Assembly (NCBI RefSeq): GCF_900094795.1
Contig: NZ_FMBC01000037.1
Coordinates: 1 to 48,194 of the forward strand
Reading direction: 5' to 3'
Length of the DNA: 48,194 nucleotides
Origin: Kosakonia oryziphila
Lineage (GTDB): Bacteria > Pseudomonadota > Gammaproteobacteria > Enterobacterales > Enterobacteriaceae
Below are positions 8,471 to 18,158 of the stretch, in pieces; the first letter of the stretch is position 1, and each line of letters starts with the position of its first letter. Under the pieces are notes generated by a model, which was not told where the DNA came from, did not search any database, and was given only the letters and a program-made list of their open reading frames with translations. The translations under genes and the position numbers were made by a program.

Positions 8471-8701
8471 TCAGCCGGGTTCATTAAATATGAACAATGA
8501 GGTGAGTTCGATATGCAGGGCGGTGGCGAGGGTATAAAGCACTTCCAGTGTTGGGTTGCGGGTGCCACGTTCGATGCCGCTGATATAAGTGCGATCAAGC
8601 CCGCATTTCTCGGCAAAACTTTCCTGCGAAAGCCCTGCCTCCATGCGCAGCGTTCTAACACGTTGTCCCAGCAGACCTTTGATATCTCCGGTATTTTTCA
8701 T
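8471..8701 (-). CDS. XRE-family regulator resembling restriction-modification controller (C) proteins
   Basis: The 76-residue protein is almost entirely one helix-turn-helix domain: LGQRVRTLRMEAGLSQESFA, then CGLDRTYISGIERGTRNPTL. The GLDRTYISGIERG-RNPT recognition segment is the hallmark of C proteins that time expression of restriction enzymes. Length is also typical (75-85). Upstream lies a double C-box (8724-8749) and, facing the divergent gene, a single box (8774-8793). The ribosome site is weak (AGGT just before the ATG), as often seen for C genes that are translated from leaderless or near-leaderless mRNA. No methylase or endonuclease gene is nearby, so it is an orphan controller. It could equally be the repressor of a lost mobile element. 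Confidence 0.8.
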   Translation of the reverse strand: MKNTGDIKGLLGQRVRTLRMEAGLSQESFAEKCGLDRTYISGIERGTRNPTLEVLYTLATALHIELTSLFIFNEPG

Positions 8702-8723
8702 ACCTATAGCATTGTTTTTTGAT

Positions 8724-8749
8724 GACTATAAGTCCACGGACTATTAGTC
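8724..8749 (-). promoter_or_regulatory. Double C-box operator in front of the controller gene
   Basis: On the minus strand the site reads GACTAATAGTC, CGTG, GACTTATAGTC. Two 11-base near-palindromes with a four-base spacer is the arrangement of OL/OR operators of C-protein genes such as Esp1396I, from memory including the CGTG spacer. It ends 23 bases upstream of the controller ATG. Confidence 0.7.
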
Positions 8750-8773
8750 ACATTTCTAAAATGTTGTGCTGCC

Positions 8774-8793
8774 ATGTGACTTATAGTCAACAT
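8774..8793 (+). promoter_or_regulatory. Single C-box operator in front of the Nlp-like gene
   Basis: ATGTGACTTATAGTCAACAT is an imperfect palindrome containing the same GACTTATAGTC core as the double site. It sits 16 bases before the ATG of the divergent nlp-like gene, so the controller should act on that gene too. Confidence 0.65.
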
Positions 8794-8809
8794 AAAAAGG
8801 AGAATCACC

Positions 8810-8947
8810 ATGGAAAATCAGGACTGGCATAAAGCAGATATCATTGCGGGTTTAAGGAAGAAAGGAACATCGTTGGCGGCGCTTCCTCGCGAGCCTGGGC
8901 TAGCTTCATCTACGCTCGCCAATGCCTTAACAACTGTTCCGGGCTGA
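8810..8947 (+). pseudogene. Truncated Ner/Nlp-like DNA-binding protein
   Basis: The frame starts MENQDWHKADIIAGLRKKGT and continues SLAALPREPGLASSTLANAL, the N-terminal helix-turn-helix half of the Ner/Nlp (SfsB) family, whose members are about 75-95 residues. AAGGAG stands eight bases before the ATG. After about 40 residues the sequence passes into IS629-like DNA and stops (TTVPG then TGA at 8945-8947). The recognition and C-terminal parts are missing, so the product is unlikely to be functional. It is divergent from the controller gene, with C-boxes between them. Confidence 0.7.
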
Positions 8948-9131
8948 GACCACCACCGGCATCACGTTCATACTGACGCAGCCAGATATGCAGGGTCTCC
9001 GGCGTGCAGCCGATTTTAGGGGCGATGGAGCTCAGAGCTGCCCACTGTGAGTCATTCCCGTCCTGGCATTCCAGAACCATGCGAACGGCCCGCTGCCGTA
9101 TCCCGGGGGTAAAACATGTATTTTTAGTCAT
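8910..9131 (-). pseudogene. IS629-like transposase OrfA, N-terminal fragment
   Basis: The frame encodes residues 1 to ~60 of an IS629-type OrfA, including SSIAPKIGCTPETLHIWLRQ, the helix-turn-helix. It then diverges after GGGL into a fusion tail (SPEQLLRHWRA), which is read through into the neighbouring nlp-like gene. A full OrfA is about 108 residues and its coiled-coil part is missing. Confidence 0.75.
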
Positions 9132-9185
9132 CCTGTTTACCTCTCTCTCAAAGAGTTTAGTCTCCAGGATTCCCGGGGCGGTTCA
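8930..9185 (-). mobile_element. IS629/IS3411-like fragment (IS3 family)
   Basis: The right end reads, on the minus strand, TGAACCGCCCCGGGAATCCT (9185 downwards), the inverted-repeat end I know from IS629/IS3411-type elements. The start of orfA (MTKNTCFTPGIRQRAVRMVL, ATG at 9131) follows in the normal position. The element breaks off after about 60 codons where it meets the nlp-like gene, near 8930-8940. Only this one end is present, so the copy is dead. The left boundary is approximate. Confidence 0.8.
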
Positions 9186-9347
9186 AAGAGCATCAATGCT
9201 ACAGGATTGGGCTGATATGTTCCCCTACGGCTTTTACGACCTCCATTTTCCGCAGGCTAACAAGCAGCTGATCCAGATAGTGGATATAACGATTTTATTT
9301 CATAATAGGTCACAATCAATGCCTACATCATGCAAGGGCTGGTTTCA

Positions 9348-10085
9348 ATGAGTCGAAAAATTCCGAAAAAGTACCTTCGTACAGTCCTGTTTGGGATTGT
9401 CTTTGTGCTTGCTGTAAGCTTCGCAGGAATCATCTGGGTGCTGCCTTCATCCGTTGCAGCTGTTTGTCCAGCGTGCTATGGCTTTCAGGAGACGCAGCCC
9501 GATATCTATGTTCAGGAGAATGTCAGTGAAGAGCAACGGGCTGCCATAGTAAGTGTGATCGAGGACGCTCGCCAGAAACTGGCAATCTTCTGGGGGCCGC
9601 TCAAAGCAAAGCCTCGGATCCTTATTTGTTCGGACGACGACTGTTTTCGTCGCCTCGGCGGTGGCGGGAGGCGAGGAATGTCTTTGTTTGACAAAGTTGC
9701 CGTACTATCTCCACGCGGCAGCAACGTCACCATTGCTGCTCACGAGCTCTCGATGAATGAAATGCATCACCGTATCGGTTTATGGGCATTCTCGACAGGA
9801 CGAATACCTATCTGGTTTGACGAGGGGATTGCAATGTACTCATCAAATGATCTTCGCTATCTGTCGCCAGTAGGTCAGGCGAACCGCTGTCTGGTTGCCA
9901 CTCCCACCGAAATGCCAACTGGCATGCTTGAGTGGAACAGAACGGCGCTGATTGACCGTCAGCTCTACGCAAAGGCAGCATGCCGAACGAGCCAGTGGAT
10001 TGCAACCCACGGTGGTGCGCCGGCAGTGATAAGCGTCGTAGAAAAGATCGCCACTGGTGAGTCATTTGAGGAAGCGTCGCGTTAG
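9348..10085 (+). CDS. Membrane-anchored metalloprotease-like protein with a degenerate zinc motif
   Basis: The 245-residue protein is not assigned to a named gene. It has one N-terminal membrane segment (residues ~12-33, LFGIVFVLAVSFAGIIWVL) that could be a signal anchor, then two close cysteines (CPAC, 40-43) and CSDDDC (94-99), suggesting a periplasmic oxidised domain. A gluzincin-like core has AAHELSMNEMHHRIG (130-144) followed by IPIWFDEGIAMYSS (153-166), where the Glu of DEG would be the third zinc ligand. In the usual HExxH the last histidine is replaced by Met136, so zinc binding may be impaired. Start at 9348 is preferred (MSRKIPKKYL before the membrane segment), although the ribosome site is weak. 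It lies between the IS629 fragment and yfgG, where K-12 carries yfgH and yfgI. Confidence 0.6.
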   Translation: MSRKIPKKYLRTVLFGIVFVLAVSFAGIIWVLPSSVAAVCPACYGFQETQPDIYVQENVSEEQRAAIVSVIEDARQKLAIFWGPLKAKPRILICSDDDCFRRLGGGGRRGMSLFDKVAVLSPRGSNVTIAAHELSMNEMHHRIGLWAFSTGRIPIWFDEGIAMYSSNDLRYLSPVGQANRCLVATPTEMPTGMLEWNRTALIDRQLYAKAACRTSQWIATHGGAPAVISVVEKIATGESFEEASR

Positions 10086-10305
10086 TTCATTGCCGACCCT
10101 CTGACAGCACAATTCCGGAAATATCAGGTTATGTCCTGTGTAAAGACACGGGCATAACCGATCAGCATGGATAAATCTCGAGCTCAAATAGTCTCAAAGG
10201 AATATTCGAATGAAGCCGATGCTGGTTCGCCATGACCCGCAACATAACTGCCTTTGCCGCGAAGACAATAACCACCGATTTGCTGGCGATTTTTAAAGGA
10301 CGTGC

Positions 10306-10327
10306 AAAAACCACGCGTTTGAGCGTG
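10306..10327 (-). terminator. Probable terminator of yfgG
   Basis: On the minus strand CACGC, a loop and GCGTG are followed by a GTTTTTG run about 20-40 bases after the yfgG stop. Confidence 0.6.
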
Positions 10328-10346
10328 TTTAAAAACGGGTTAAATC

Positions 10347-10538
10347 TTAGCGTTGCGCGGTGGGATCGATAGTCTGGCTGATTGGTTGCGACTGGACTTT
10401 ACCCTGATGATGATACCAGGCGCCAATGGTGGAATAGACGAAACGACCGAAGAAAAAGACAAAGCTGATGAGAAGTATGATACGGGTCATGCGACTGTTA
10501 AATCGATGTCGTTTTCGCATACTGGTTGCCTGACTCAC
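10347..10538 (-). CDS. yfgG: YfgG, small membrane protein
   Basis: A 63-residue protein, the same length as E. coli YfgG and starting identically as I recall (MSQATSMRKRHRFNSRMTRI). A single membrane helix (residues ~20-38, IILLISFVFFFGRFVYSTIG) follows a very basic N-terminus, predicting an inner-membrane protein with the N-terminus inside. The E. coli protein has been linked to resistance to nickel, cobalt and oxidative stress, but its mechanism is unknown. The C-terminal 20 residues are diverged. A perfect FNR-type site lies about 200 bases upstream, on the shared side with yfgF. Confidence 0.88.
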   Translation of the reverse strand: MSQATSMRKRHRFNSRMTRIILLISFVFFFGRFVYSTIGAWYHHQGKVQSQPISQTIDPTAQR

Positions 10539-10735
10539 TGTGGTTCCTTTAGGAATACCCGATTAACGGGCGACGAGGCTATTAAGACACAGTCTCCGGA
10601 GAAGGTCAAATAAGCCTGAGCCTCGTTAAAACATTATCTGAAATTATATAAGGGAAATTAAATATTTACGCTGAGAATATAAAAACAAAAAATGCAGATA
10701 AATCACATGGAAATAAAATTCGCTGATGTGTTTTT

Positions 10736-10749
10736 TTGATTTATATCAA
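10736..10749. promoter_or_regulatory. Perfect FNR-type palindrome
   Basis: TTGATTTATATCAA matches the FNR consensus TTGAT-N4-ATCAA exactly. It lies in the AT-rich stretch (10620-10770) between yfgG and the yfgF remnant, and could give anaerobic control to either; yfgG is reported in the E. coli FNR regulon. Apart from this site I see no gene in 10539-10773. Confidence 0.7.
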
Positions 10750-10773
10750 TTTTTACTTATCGTGCGGAACTAA

Positions 10774-11615
10774 AATTTCTCCCTGTTACTAAACGGGCGC
10801 TTCCCCCTAAGTTATTTATTGATCCGCATCATTCGCCACCCACGCTACGCACGTTCATGGTTTTCCCAAATGTGCATGGAATTTGATCCTAAAGTGACCT
10901 GGCTGGAACTGTGTTTTTGGTTCTGCCTGGTGCTGGGGTTGCAGTACCAACTGTTAATGCCTTCCTCCACATGTAACGTTATCTTTAACACCAACTATAT
11001 GCTCTCGCTGCTGCTGCCAGTGATGCTGTGGGGATCGATGCGCTACGGCTTCCGGTTTATGTCGTTTGTCTGGTCGCCGCTGCTGATTTTGACAATCCAC
11101 TATTTTTATCGCAGTTTGTCCTGTGTTACTTCCAGAGATGTGCAGATCGCTATCATCTCTTCCCGCTACCTGATATTTACCTTCATGATCCTCGCACTGG
11201 CGGGGATCGCGAGCCGGCGTCGAACGGTACTTAGCCTAACCCGTCGGTTGGCGTCTGTTGATCCGATGACTCATCTGCCGAATCTGGGGGCGCTAAGTTG
11301 CGAGCTGGCGAATACTCCGTGGTCGGTGCTCTGTTTTCTGCACATACCGGAGTTTGAACTTTTAGGACGCAGCTATGGCGTGATGTTTCGCATCCAGTTT
11401 AAACAGCGCCTGGCTAACTGGTTAAAACCGTTATTACAGAAAGGGGAGGCTGTTCACCAGCTTTCGGGTCACGATCTGGTGATTCGCCTGAATCCCCACG
11501 ACTGGCAGACGCGTATTGATGAACTGGATGCGCGCATCAAACTGTTTCGTTTCATCTGGGACTAGATGCAGGTGCAGCTACGCCCGCTCCGCTGGATACG
11601 CTGGTCGAAGCGTAA
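10774..11615 (+). pseudogene. yfgF: Gutted yfgF (c-di-GMP phosphodiesterase), N-terminus and EAL domain lost
   Basis: E. coli YfgF is a ~747-residue membrane phosphodiesterase with MASE1, degenerate GGDEF and EAL domains. Here homology begins without a start codon at about 10774 (NFSLLLNGRFPLSYLLIRII) and covers the second half of the membrane domain (NTNYMLSLLLPVMLWGSMRY) and the degenerate GGDEF (VDPMTHLPNLGAL, then HQLSGHDLVIRL). It ends FRFIWD followed by TAG at 11563-11565, where E. coli reads FRFFWDG. The EAL domain is absent. Only a scrap of the normal C-terminus survives in another frame (PLDTLVEA then TAA at 11613-11615), indicating an internal deletion. A TTG at 10819 could start a 248-residue product, but catalytic function must be lost. 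It converges on ppx. Confidence 0.75.
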
Positions 11616-11627
11616 GCGGAGGGCGGC

Positions 11628-13169
11628 TCAGGCCGCCACTTCCGGTGCCTGTTCTTCTTCGATTTTTAACCGCCAGCCAGTAACCGCTTCCCAGTATTCC
11701 TGTTCTTTTTCCAGATCCAGCAGTACCAGCGCATTCTGGCTGAACCAGTCATGCGGGAAGCGCAGCGTCCAGTGATTCTCATCGGTTTTCAGAAACAGCG
11801 TCGGCGGGGTAGTCGTCGCCTGGCGCTGATTATTCAGCAGCACGCCGAGGCGCAGTAACTGAACCAGCGGCAAAAATTGCTTCTTCTTAAATAGCGTAAA
11901 GCGCGGTAACTCGTCGAGTTTGATCGCTTTACGATGACAGCGCACCAGAGTCGCCATCATCAGTTGCTGCTCCTGGTTGAAACCGGGCAGGTTGCTGTTT
12001 TGCAGAATGTAGGCCGAATGGCGATGCAGGCCGCTGTGGTTGATGTTCAGTCCCACTTCATGCAGCATCGCTGCCCACTTCAGCAGTGCCGCCAGTTGCG
12101 GGTTGTCGAGCTTGGGATTTTGCGCCTGCCACTGCTCGTACATCTGCGTGGTGGTTTCCAGCACGCGACGAGCCTGCTCGCGGTCAATATTGTACTGGCT
12201 GGCGAGGCTCTGCGCCGTACGACTGCGAATGTCTTGATGACGGAAGCGGCCTTCCATCTCATACAACACGCCTTCACGCAGTGCGCCGTCGGAGAGACGC
12301 AGCTCGCGGATCGCCAGCGCATCGAATACGCCGCACAGAATGGAGAGGCCTGGCACGAACACCGCTTTACGTTCCTCAGAAAGCCCTGGCAGGCTCAGTT
12401 CGCTGAAGTTTTTATACTTCAGTACTTCATCGACCAGTTTTTCCAGACGCTCCGGAGTAATAAACCCGTCCTTCTCGCCTGAGGCGATCAGTACTTCATG
12501 CACCGCTTTAATACTGCCGGACGCGCCCAGCGCCACATTCCAGCTCTGGATGCGGAACTGCCAGGCCAGCGACTCCAGCTTTTGCGTGGCGGAAATACGC
12601 GCCCGACGGAAGTTTTCACCATTGATGGTGCCACCGGGAAAGTACATCTGTGCAAAGCTGACGCAGCCCATGCGACGGCTTTCGACCAGCTTCGGTTCGA
12701 AATCTTCGCCGATAACCAGCTCCGTCGAACCGCCACCGATATCGATCACCAGCTTGCGGCCTTTATCCGGTTGCGTATGCTCCACACCCATAAAAATCAG
12801 TCGCGCTTCTTCGTTACCTGCAATGATTTCAATAGGGTAGGGGATCACTTTTTCGGCGCGTTTGAGAAACTCCGGAGCATTCAGTGCCTGGCGTAACGTG
12901 TGCGTGCCTACGATGCGGACGCTGGAGGGATCGAACCCTTGCAGGCGCTCGGCAAACAGCGACAGGCAGGCCAGCCCGCGCTCCATTGCCTCTTCACTCA
13001 GCATGTTATTGCTGTCCAGACCATCCGCCAGATGCACGCGTTGTTTCAGGCGGCCGATGATTTGCATCGCCCCATCCACCACGCGTGCAATCACCATATG
13101 GAAACTGTTGGAACCCAGGTCGACCGCGGCGAACTCCTCCGGGCGGGGCATCTTTTCTTGTATCGGCAT
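11628..13169 (-). CDS. ppx: Exopolyphosphatase
   Basis: Ppx (513 residues, as in E. coli) removes terminal phosphates from long-chain polyphosphate and is a member of the ASKHA Ppx/GppA family. The N-terminal actin-like half shows [18 protein letters not shown] and [13 protein letters not shown] phosphate-binding loops. The C-terminal half is HD-like, with [20 protein letters not shown]. It is the downstream gene of the ppk-ppx operon, three bases after ppk, so synthesis and breakdown of polyphosphate are co-expressed. The 3' end converges on the yfgF remnant. Confidence 0.97.
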   Translation of the reverse strand: MPIQEKMPRPEEFAAVDLGSNSFHMVIARVVDGAMQIIGRLKQRVHLADGLDSNNMLSEEAMERGLACLSLFAERLQGFDPSSVRIVGTHTLRQALNAPEFLKRAEKVIPYPIEIIAGNEEARLIFMGVEHTQPDKGRKLVIDIGGGSTELVIGEDFEPKLVESRRMGCVSFAQMYFPGGTINGENFRRARISATQKLESLAWQFRIQSWNVALGASGSIKAVHEVLIASGEKDGFITPERLEKLVDEVLKYKNFSELSLPGLSEERKAVFVPGLSILCGVFDALAIRELRLSDGALREGVLYEMEGRFRHQDIRSRTAQSLASQYNIDREQARRVLETTTQMYEQWQAQNPKLDNPQLAALLKWAAMLHEVGLNINHSGLHRHSAYILQNSNLPGFNQEQQLMMATLVRCHRKAIKLDELPRFTLFKKKQFLPLVQLLRLGVLLNNQRQATTTPPTLFLKTDENHWTLRFPHDWFSQNALVLLDLEKEQEYWEAVTGWRLKIEEEQAPEVAA

Positions 13170-13172
13170 AGA

Positions 13173-15233
13173 TTAATCGGGCTGCTCGAGTGATTTGATG
13201 TAATCGTAAATCGCCAACTGTGCGCGTACTTTGCGACGATTGCCGCGCGGCACGTAGCGATTGCTCAGTTCTTTATCAATGTACCGGGCTTTTACCGTAT
13301 CACTGAACAAAATGTCAATGATATCCAGAACGCGCTGTTTTAGCCGGGGATCGAGCAGCGGTGCCGCCACTTCGATACGGTAATCGATATTACGGGTCAT
13401 CCAGTCGGCGGAAGAGAGCCAGACTCGCTTATCACCGCCGTTCTCAAAAATATAGATGCGATCGTGCTCAAGATAACGGTCAACGATGCTAATCACGCGA
13501 ATATTTTCGCTGATGCCTGCAAGCTCAGGGATCAACGAACACATACCGCGCACCAGCAGATTCACCGGCACGCCGGAACTGGAAGCAGCATAGAGGCGAT
13601 CCACCAGCCCTTTGTCCACCAGGTTGTTCAGCTTCAGCGTTATACCGGAAGGCTGCCCATTCTGCGCGTTGGCGATCTCGGCATCGATCATGTCATACAA
13701 CAGGCGGCGCGAGTTTTGCGGCGACACCAGCAGGTAATCGAAATTCACCGGGCGATACGGGTTTTCGATAAAGTTAAACACCCGACGCACTTCATTGGTA
13801 ATGCGCGCATCGGCCGTAATCAGTGAGTAGTCGGTATACAGCCGCGCGGTTTTCTCGTTAAAGTTGCCGGTACCGATATGCGCGTAGCGCACCACTTCCT
13901 CACCTTCCATACGGGAGATGAGGAACAGCTTGGCGTGAATTTTTAAACCCGGTGCCGAGAAGATCACCTGCACGCCCGCTTCCGTCAACCGTTTCGCCCA
14001 GTGGATGTTGGCTTCTTCATCGAAACGCGCCTGTAACTCCACCACCACGGTCACTTTTTTGCCGTTGTGCGCCGCATGGATCATCGAATCAATAATGCGC
14101 GAATCTTTCGCTACACGATAAATATTGATTTTAATCGCCAGCACGCTCGGGTCGAACGACGCCTGACGCAGCAGTTCCAGTACGTGCTCGAAGGTGTGAT
14201 AGGGGTAATAGAGCAGCACATCACGTTCGCGAACGGCATCGAAACCGTTGCGGAATTTGTCAAACCAGATATGGCGCAGACGCGGCAGCGGTTTGTTGAC
14301 GAGATTGGCTTTGCCGACGTTCGGGAAGCTAATAAAGTCTTTAAAGTTGTGGTAACGCCCGCCGGGGATAATTGAGTCATAACGGGAAATATTCAGCTTT
14401 TCGCGCAGCGTTTCCACCATTGCATCGGGCATATCGCGCTGGTAAACAAAGCGCACCGGTTCAGCAGTCAGACGCTGTTTCAGGCTCGACGACATTAACT
14501 CCATCAGGCTCGATTCCATCTCGTGAACCAGATCGTATTCGGCATCACGGGTCATCTTCATCGAATAGGCATTCAGCGAATCGTAATCGAAGAAGCCTTT
14601 AAAGATGTCATCCAGGCAGTAGCGCAGGATGTTATCCAGCAAGATCATTGGTTTACGGCGACGCGGCGCTTCCGGCGGTAGATTCACGAAACGCGGGACT
14701 TTGTCCGATGGGATCTCCAGCAGAGCGTAGCGGATATCTTCGCCACGAATGATCTCGACCGCCAGATAGGTGTAATCGTCTTTTAAGAACCGCACCAGGT
14801 TGGTTTCGCGGTTTATCAACGTCGGCGTAATGTGCTGGCGCAGATACTGCTTGAAATAGTTGCGCAGCCAGCTTTGCTGGTTTTGCGACAGTTGCCGCTC
14901 GTTGATTAGAAAGATTTGATTGCGCGCCATCTCCAGCAGCAGGTCGTTATACAGGCTGTCGAACTCCTGGTCGGCCTTCAGCACGCGGGCCTGAATTTTG
15001 CCCAGAAGATAGCGGGAGTTAGTGGTGGTGCCTTGCTCTTCGCTGATGATCAGTCGGCGTTTCAGTTCGGCAAAACGCACTTTATAAAATTCATCGAGGT
15101 TATTGGAATAGATCCCCAAAAAACGCATGCGCTCGATTAGCGGGTTACTTTTGTCTGCCGCTTCCTGGAGAACACGTTCGTTGAAGCACAACCAGCTTAG
15201 TTCTTTTTCGAGATATAACTTTTCCTGACCCAT
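13173..15233 (-). CDS. ppk: Polyphosphate kinase
   Basis: Ppk (686 residues, E. coli ~688) reversibly polymerises the gamma-phosphate of ATP into polyphosphate and is membrane-associated. The protein begins [20 protein letters not shown] (N and head domains). The two phospholipase-D-like catalytic domains follow, with [13 protein letters not shown] carrying the autophosphorylated histidine (~435), [20 protein letters not shown], and [14 protein letters not shown] with the second conserved histidine. It is the first gene of the ppk-ppx operon. Its upstream region shows a partial Pho box, consistent with phosphate-starvation control. Confidence 0.97.
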   Translation of the reverse strand: MGQEKLYLEKELSWLCFNERVLQEAADKSNPLIERMRFLGIYSNNLDEFYKVRFAELKRRLIISEEQGTTTNSRYLLGKIQARVLKADQEFDSLYNDLLLEMARNQIFLINERQLSQNQQSWLRNYFKQYLRQHITPTLINRETNLVRFLKDDYTYLAVEIIRGEDIRYALLEIPSDKVPRFVNLPPEAPRRRKPMILLDNILRYCLDDIFKGFFDYDSLNAYSMKMTRDAEYDLVHEMESSLMELMSSSLKQRLTAEPVRFVYQRDMPDAMVETLREKLNISRYDSIIPGGRYHNFKDFISFPNVGKANLVNKPLPRLRHIWFDKFRNGFDAVRERDVLLYYPYHTFEHVLELLRQASFDPSVLAIKINIYRVAKDSRIIDSMIHAAHNGKKVTVVVELQARFDEEANIHWAKRLTEAGVQVIFSAPGLKIHAKLFLISRMEGEEVVRYAHIGTGNFNEKTARLYTDYSLITADARITNEVRRVFNFIENPYRPVNFDYLLVSPQNSRRLLYDMIDAEIANAQNGQPSGITLKLNNLVDKGLVDRLYAASSSGVPVNLLVRGMCSLIPELAGISENIRVISIVDRYLEHDRIYIFENGGDKRVWLSSADWMTRNIDYRIEVAAPLLDPRLKQRVLDIIDILFSDTVKARYIDKELSNRYVPRGNRRKVRAQLAIYDYIKSLEQPD

Positions 15234-15343
15234 TCCTGTTTACACTCCGGTTCTTACTCGGGACACAGCAATGCCTTCTCGCTTTTACTATGTCCGCGCC
15301 TGACAGGTGAACGTTGCTGGCGTTCCATCGAATAACGCAACTT

Positions 15344-15396
15344 ATTATGGCGAGCTTAGCCCTAAGATGTCCAACTGTGCCAAAAAAGTATGACAG
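15344..15396 (-). promoter_or_regulatory. Putative ppk promoter with partial Pho box
   Basis: On the minus strand CTGTCATACTTTTTTGGCAC (15396-15377) contains one perfect Pho half-box (CTGTCAT) and a weak second one 11 bases on. CATAAT at 15349-15344 could be the -10. PhoB control of ppk is known in enterics; this site is a candidate only. Confidence 0.45.
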
Positions 15397-15462
15397 TAAT
15401 CTTTTTTCTGACTTAAGGTGATGAAAATACAGCGGGGATAAGAATACATTGGCGTATTTGAC

Positions 15463-15488
15463 GCCGGATAAGCATCGCGCCATCCGGC
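15463..15488. repeat. REP element between ppk and purN
   Basis: GCCGGATAAG at 15463 and CATCCGGC at 15481-15488 form the typical enterobacterial REP palindrome, just beyond the purN stop. Confidence 0.75.
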
Positions 15489-15511
15489 AACAGAACAACA
15501 AATGGGGATAA

Positions 15512-17289
<1,778 letters not shown>

Positions 17290-17367
17290 CTAAGTTCCGA
17301 TATACTATTTTCCAGCCTGATTGATCGCGATCAAGCGGCTATCTGTAGCGCAACGGAAAAAAAGCGG

Positions 17368-17373
17368 TATAAT
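17368..17373 (+). promoter_or_regulatory. upp promoter -10
   Basis: A perfect TATAAT stands 49 bases before the upp start. No good -35 is visible at 17-base spacing. The GATCGCGATC palindrome upstream (17324-17333) is a possible regulator site of unknown meaning. Confidence 0.55.
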
Positions 17374-17422
17374 CCGGCGATTTTTTTTGTGGCTGCCACC
17401 TGTCAGGGGAAAGGAGAAGAGT

Positions 17423-18049
17423 ATGAAGGTCGTGGAAGTTAAACACCCACTCGTCAAACACAAGCTTGGTTTGATGCGTGAAAACGATATCAGCACCAAA
17501 CGCTTTCGTGAACTCGCCTCAGAAGTGGGCAGCCTGCTGACCTATGAAGCGACGGCTGACCTCGAAACCGAAAAAGTGACTATCGAAGGCTGGAACGGCC
17601 CGGTACAGGTTGAGCAGATCAAAGGTAAAAAAATTACTGTGGTGCCTATTCTGCGCGCCGGGCTGGGCATGATGGACGGCGTGCTGGAGCACGTGCCGAG
17701 TGCGCGCATCAGCGTGGTGGGTATCTACCGTGATGAAAAAACGCTGGAGCCGGTGCCGTACTTCCAGAAACTGGTGTCCAACATCGACGAGCGCATGGCG
17801 CTGGTGGTTGACCCGATGCTGGCGACCGGTGGTTCAATGATCGCCACTATCGATCTGCTGAAAAAAGCGGGCTGCCACAGCATCAAAGTTCTGGTGCTGG
17901 TTGCCGCGCCGGAAGGTCTGGCGGCGCTGGAGAAAGCCCATCCGGACGTCGAACTCTATACCGCGGCGATCGATAAGGGCCTCAACGAACACGGCTACAT
18001 TATTCCTGGCCTCGGCGATGCTGGCGACAAAATCTTTGGTACGAAATAA
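17423..18049 (+). CDS. upp: Uracil phosphoribosyltransferase
   Basis: Upp (208 residues) salvages uracil to UMP with PRPP in the cytoplasm. The protein begins [20 protein letters not shown]. The PRPP loop [20 protein letters not shown] and the uracil-binding C-terminus [17 protein letters not shown] are both present. The start at 17423 is preceded by AAGGAG and gives the E. coli length. It is transcribed ahead of uraA, so uptake and salvage are coupled, with a terminator/attenuator between them. Confidence 0.97.
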   Translation: MKVVEVKHPLVKHKLGLMRENDISTKRFRELASEVGSLLTYEATADLETEKVTIEGWNGPVQVEQIKGKKITVVPILRAGLGMMDGVLEHVPSARISVVGIYRDEKTLEPVPYFQKLVSNIDERMALVVDPMLATGGSMIATIDLLKKAGCHSIKVLVLVAAPEGLAALEKAHPDVELYTAAIDKGLNEHGYIIPGLGDAGDKIFGTK

Positions 18050-18063
18050 CGCATGACAAATTG

Positions 18064-18093
18064 AAAGCCGACTTTGATAGTCGGCTTTTTTTT
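18064..18093 (+). terminator. Terminator or attenuator between upp and uraA
   Basis: AAAGCCGACT, TTGAT and AGTCGGCTTT make a 10-bp stem running into eight T residues. As uraA follows without a clear promoter of its own, partial read-through is likely. Confidence 0.88.
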
Positions 18094-18158
18094 GGATGCA
18101 TAAACTGCCCGCCACAAAGGACGGGGAGATAAACAACAACACTCAGAGGAAAAACATT

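Noticed and set aside
10086..10346. Searched for yfgH/yfgI remnants or a repeat of the guaA 3' end between the metalloprotease-like gene and yfgG
   Set aside because: No recognisable frame or att-like repeat was found; only the yfgG terminator can be supported.
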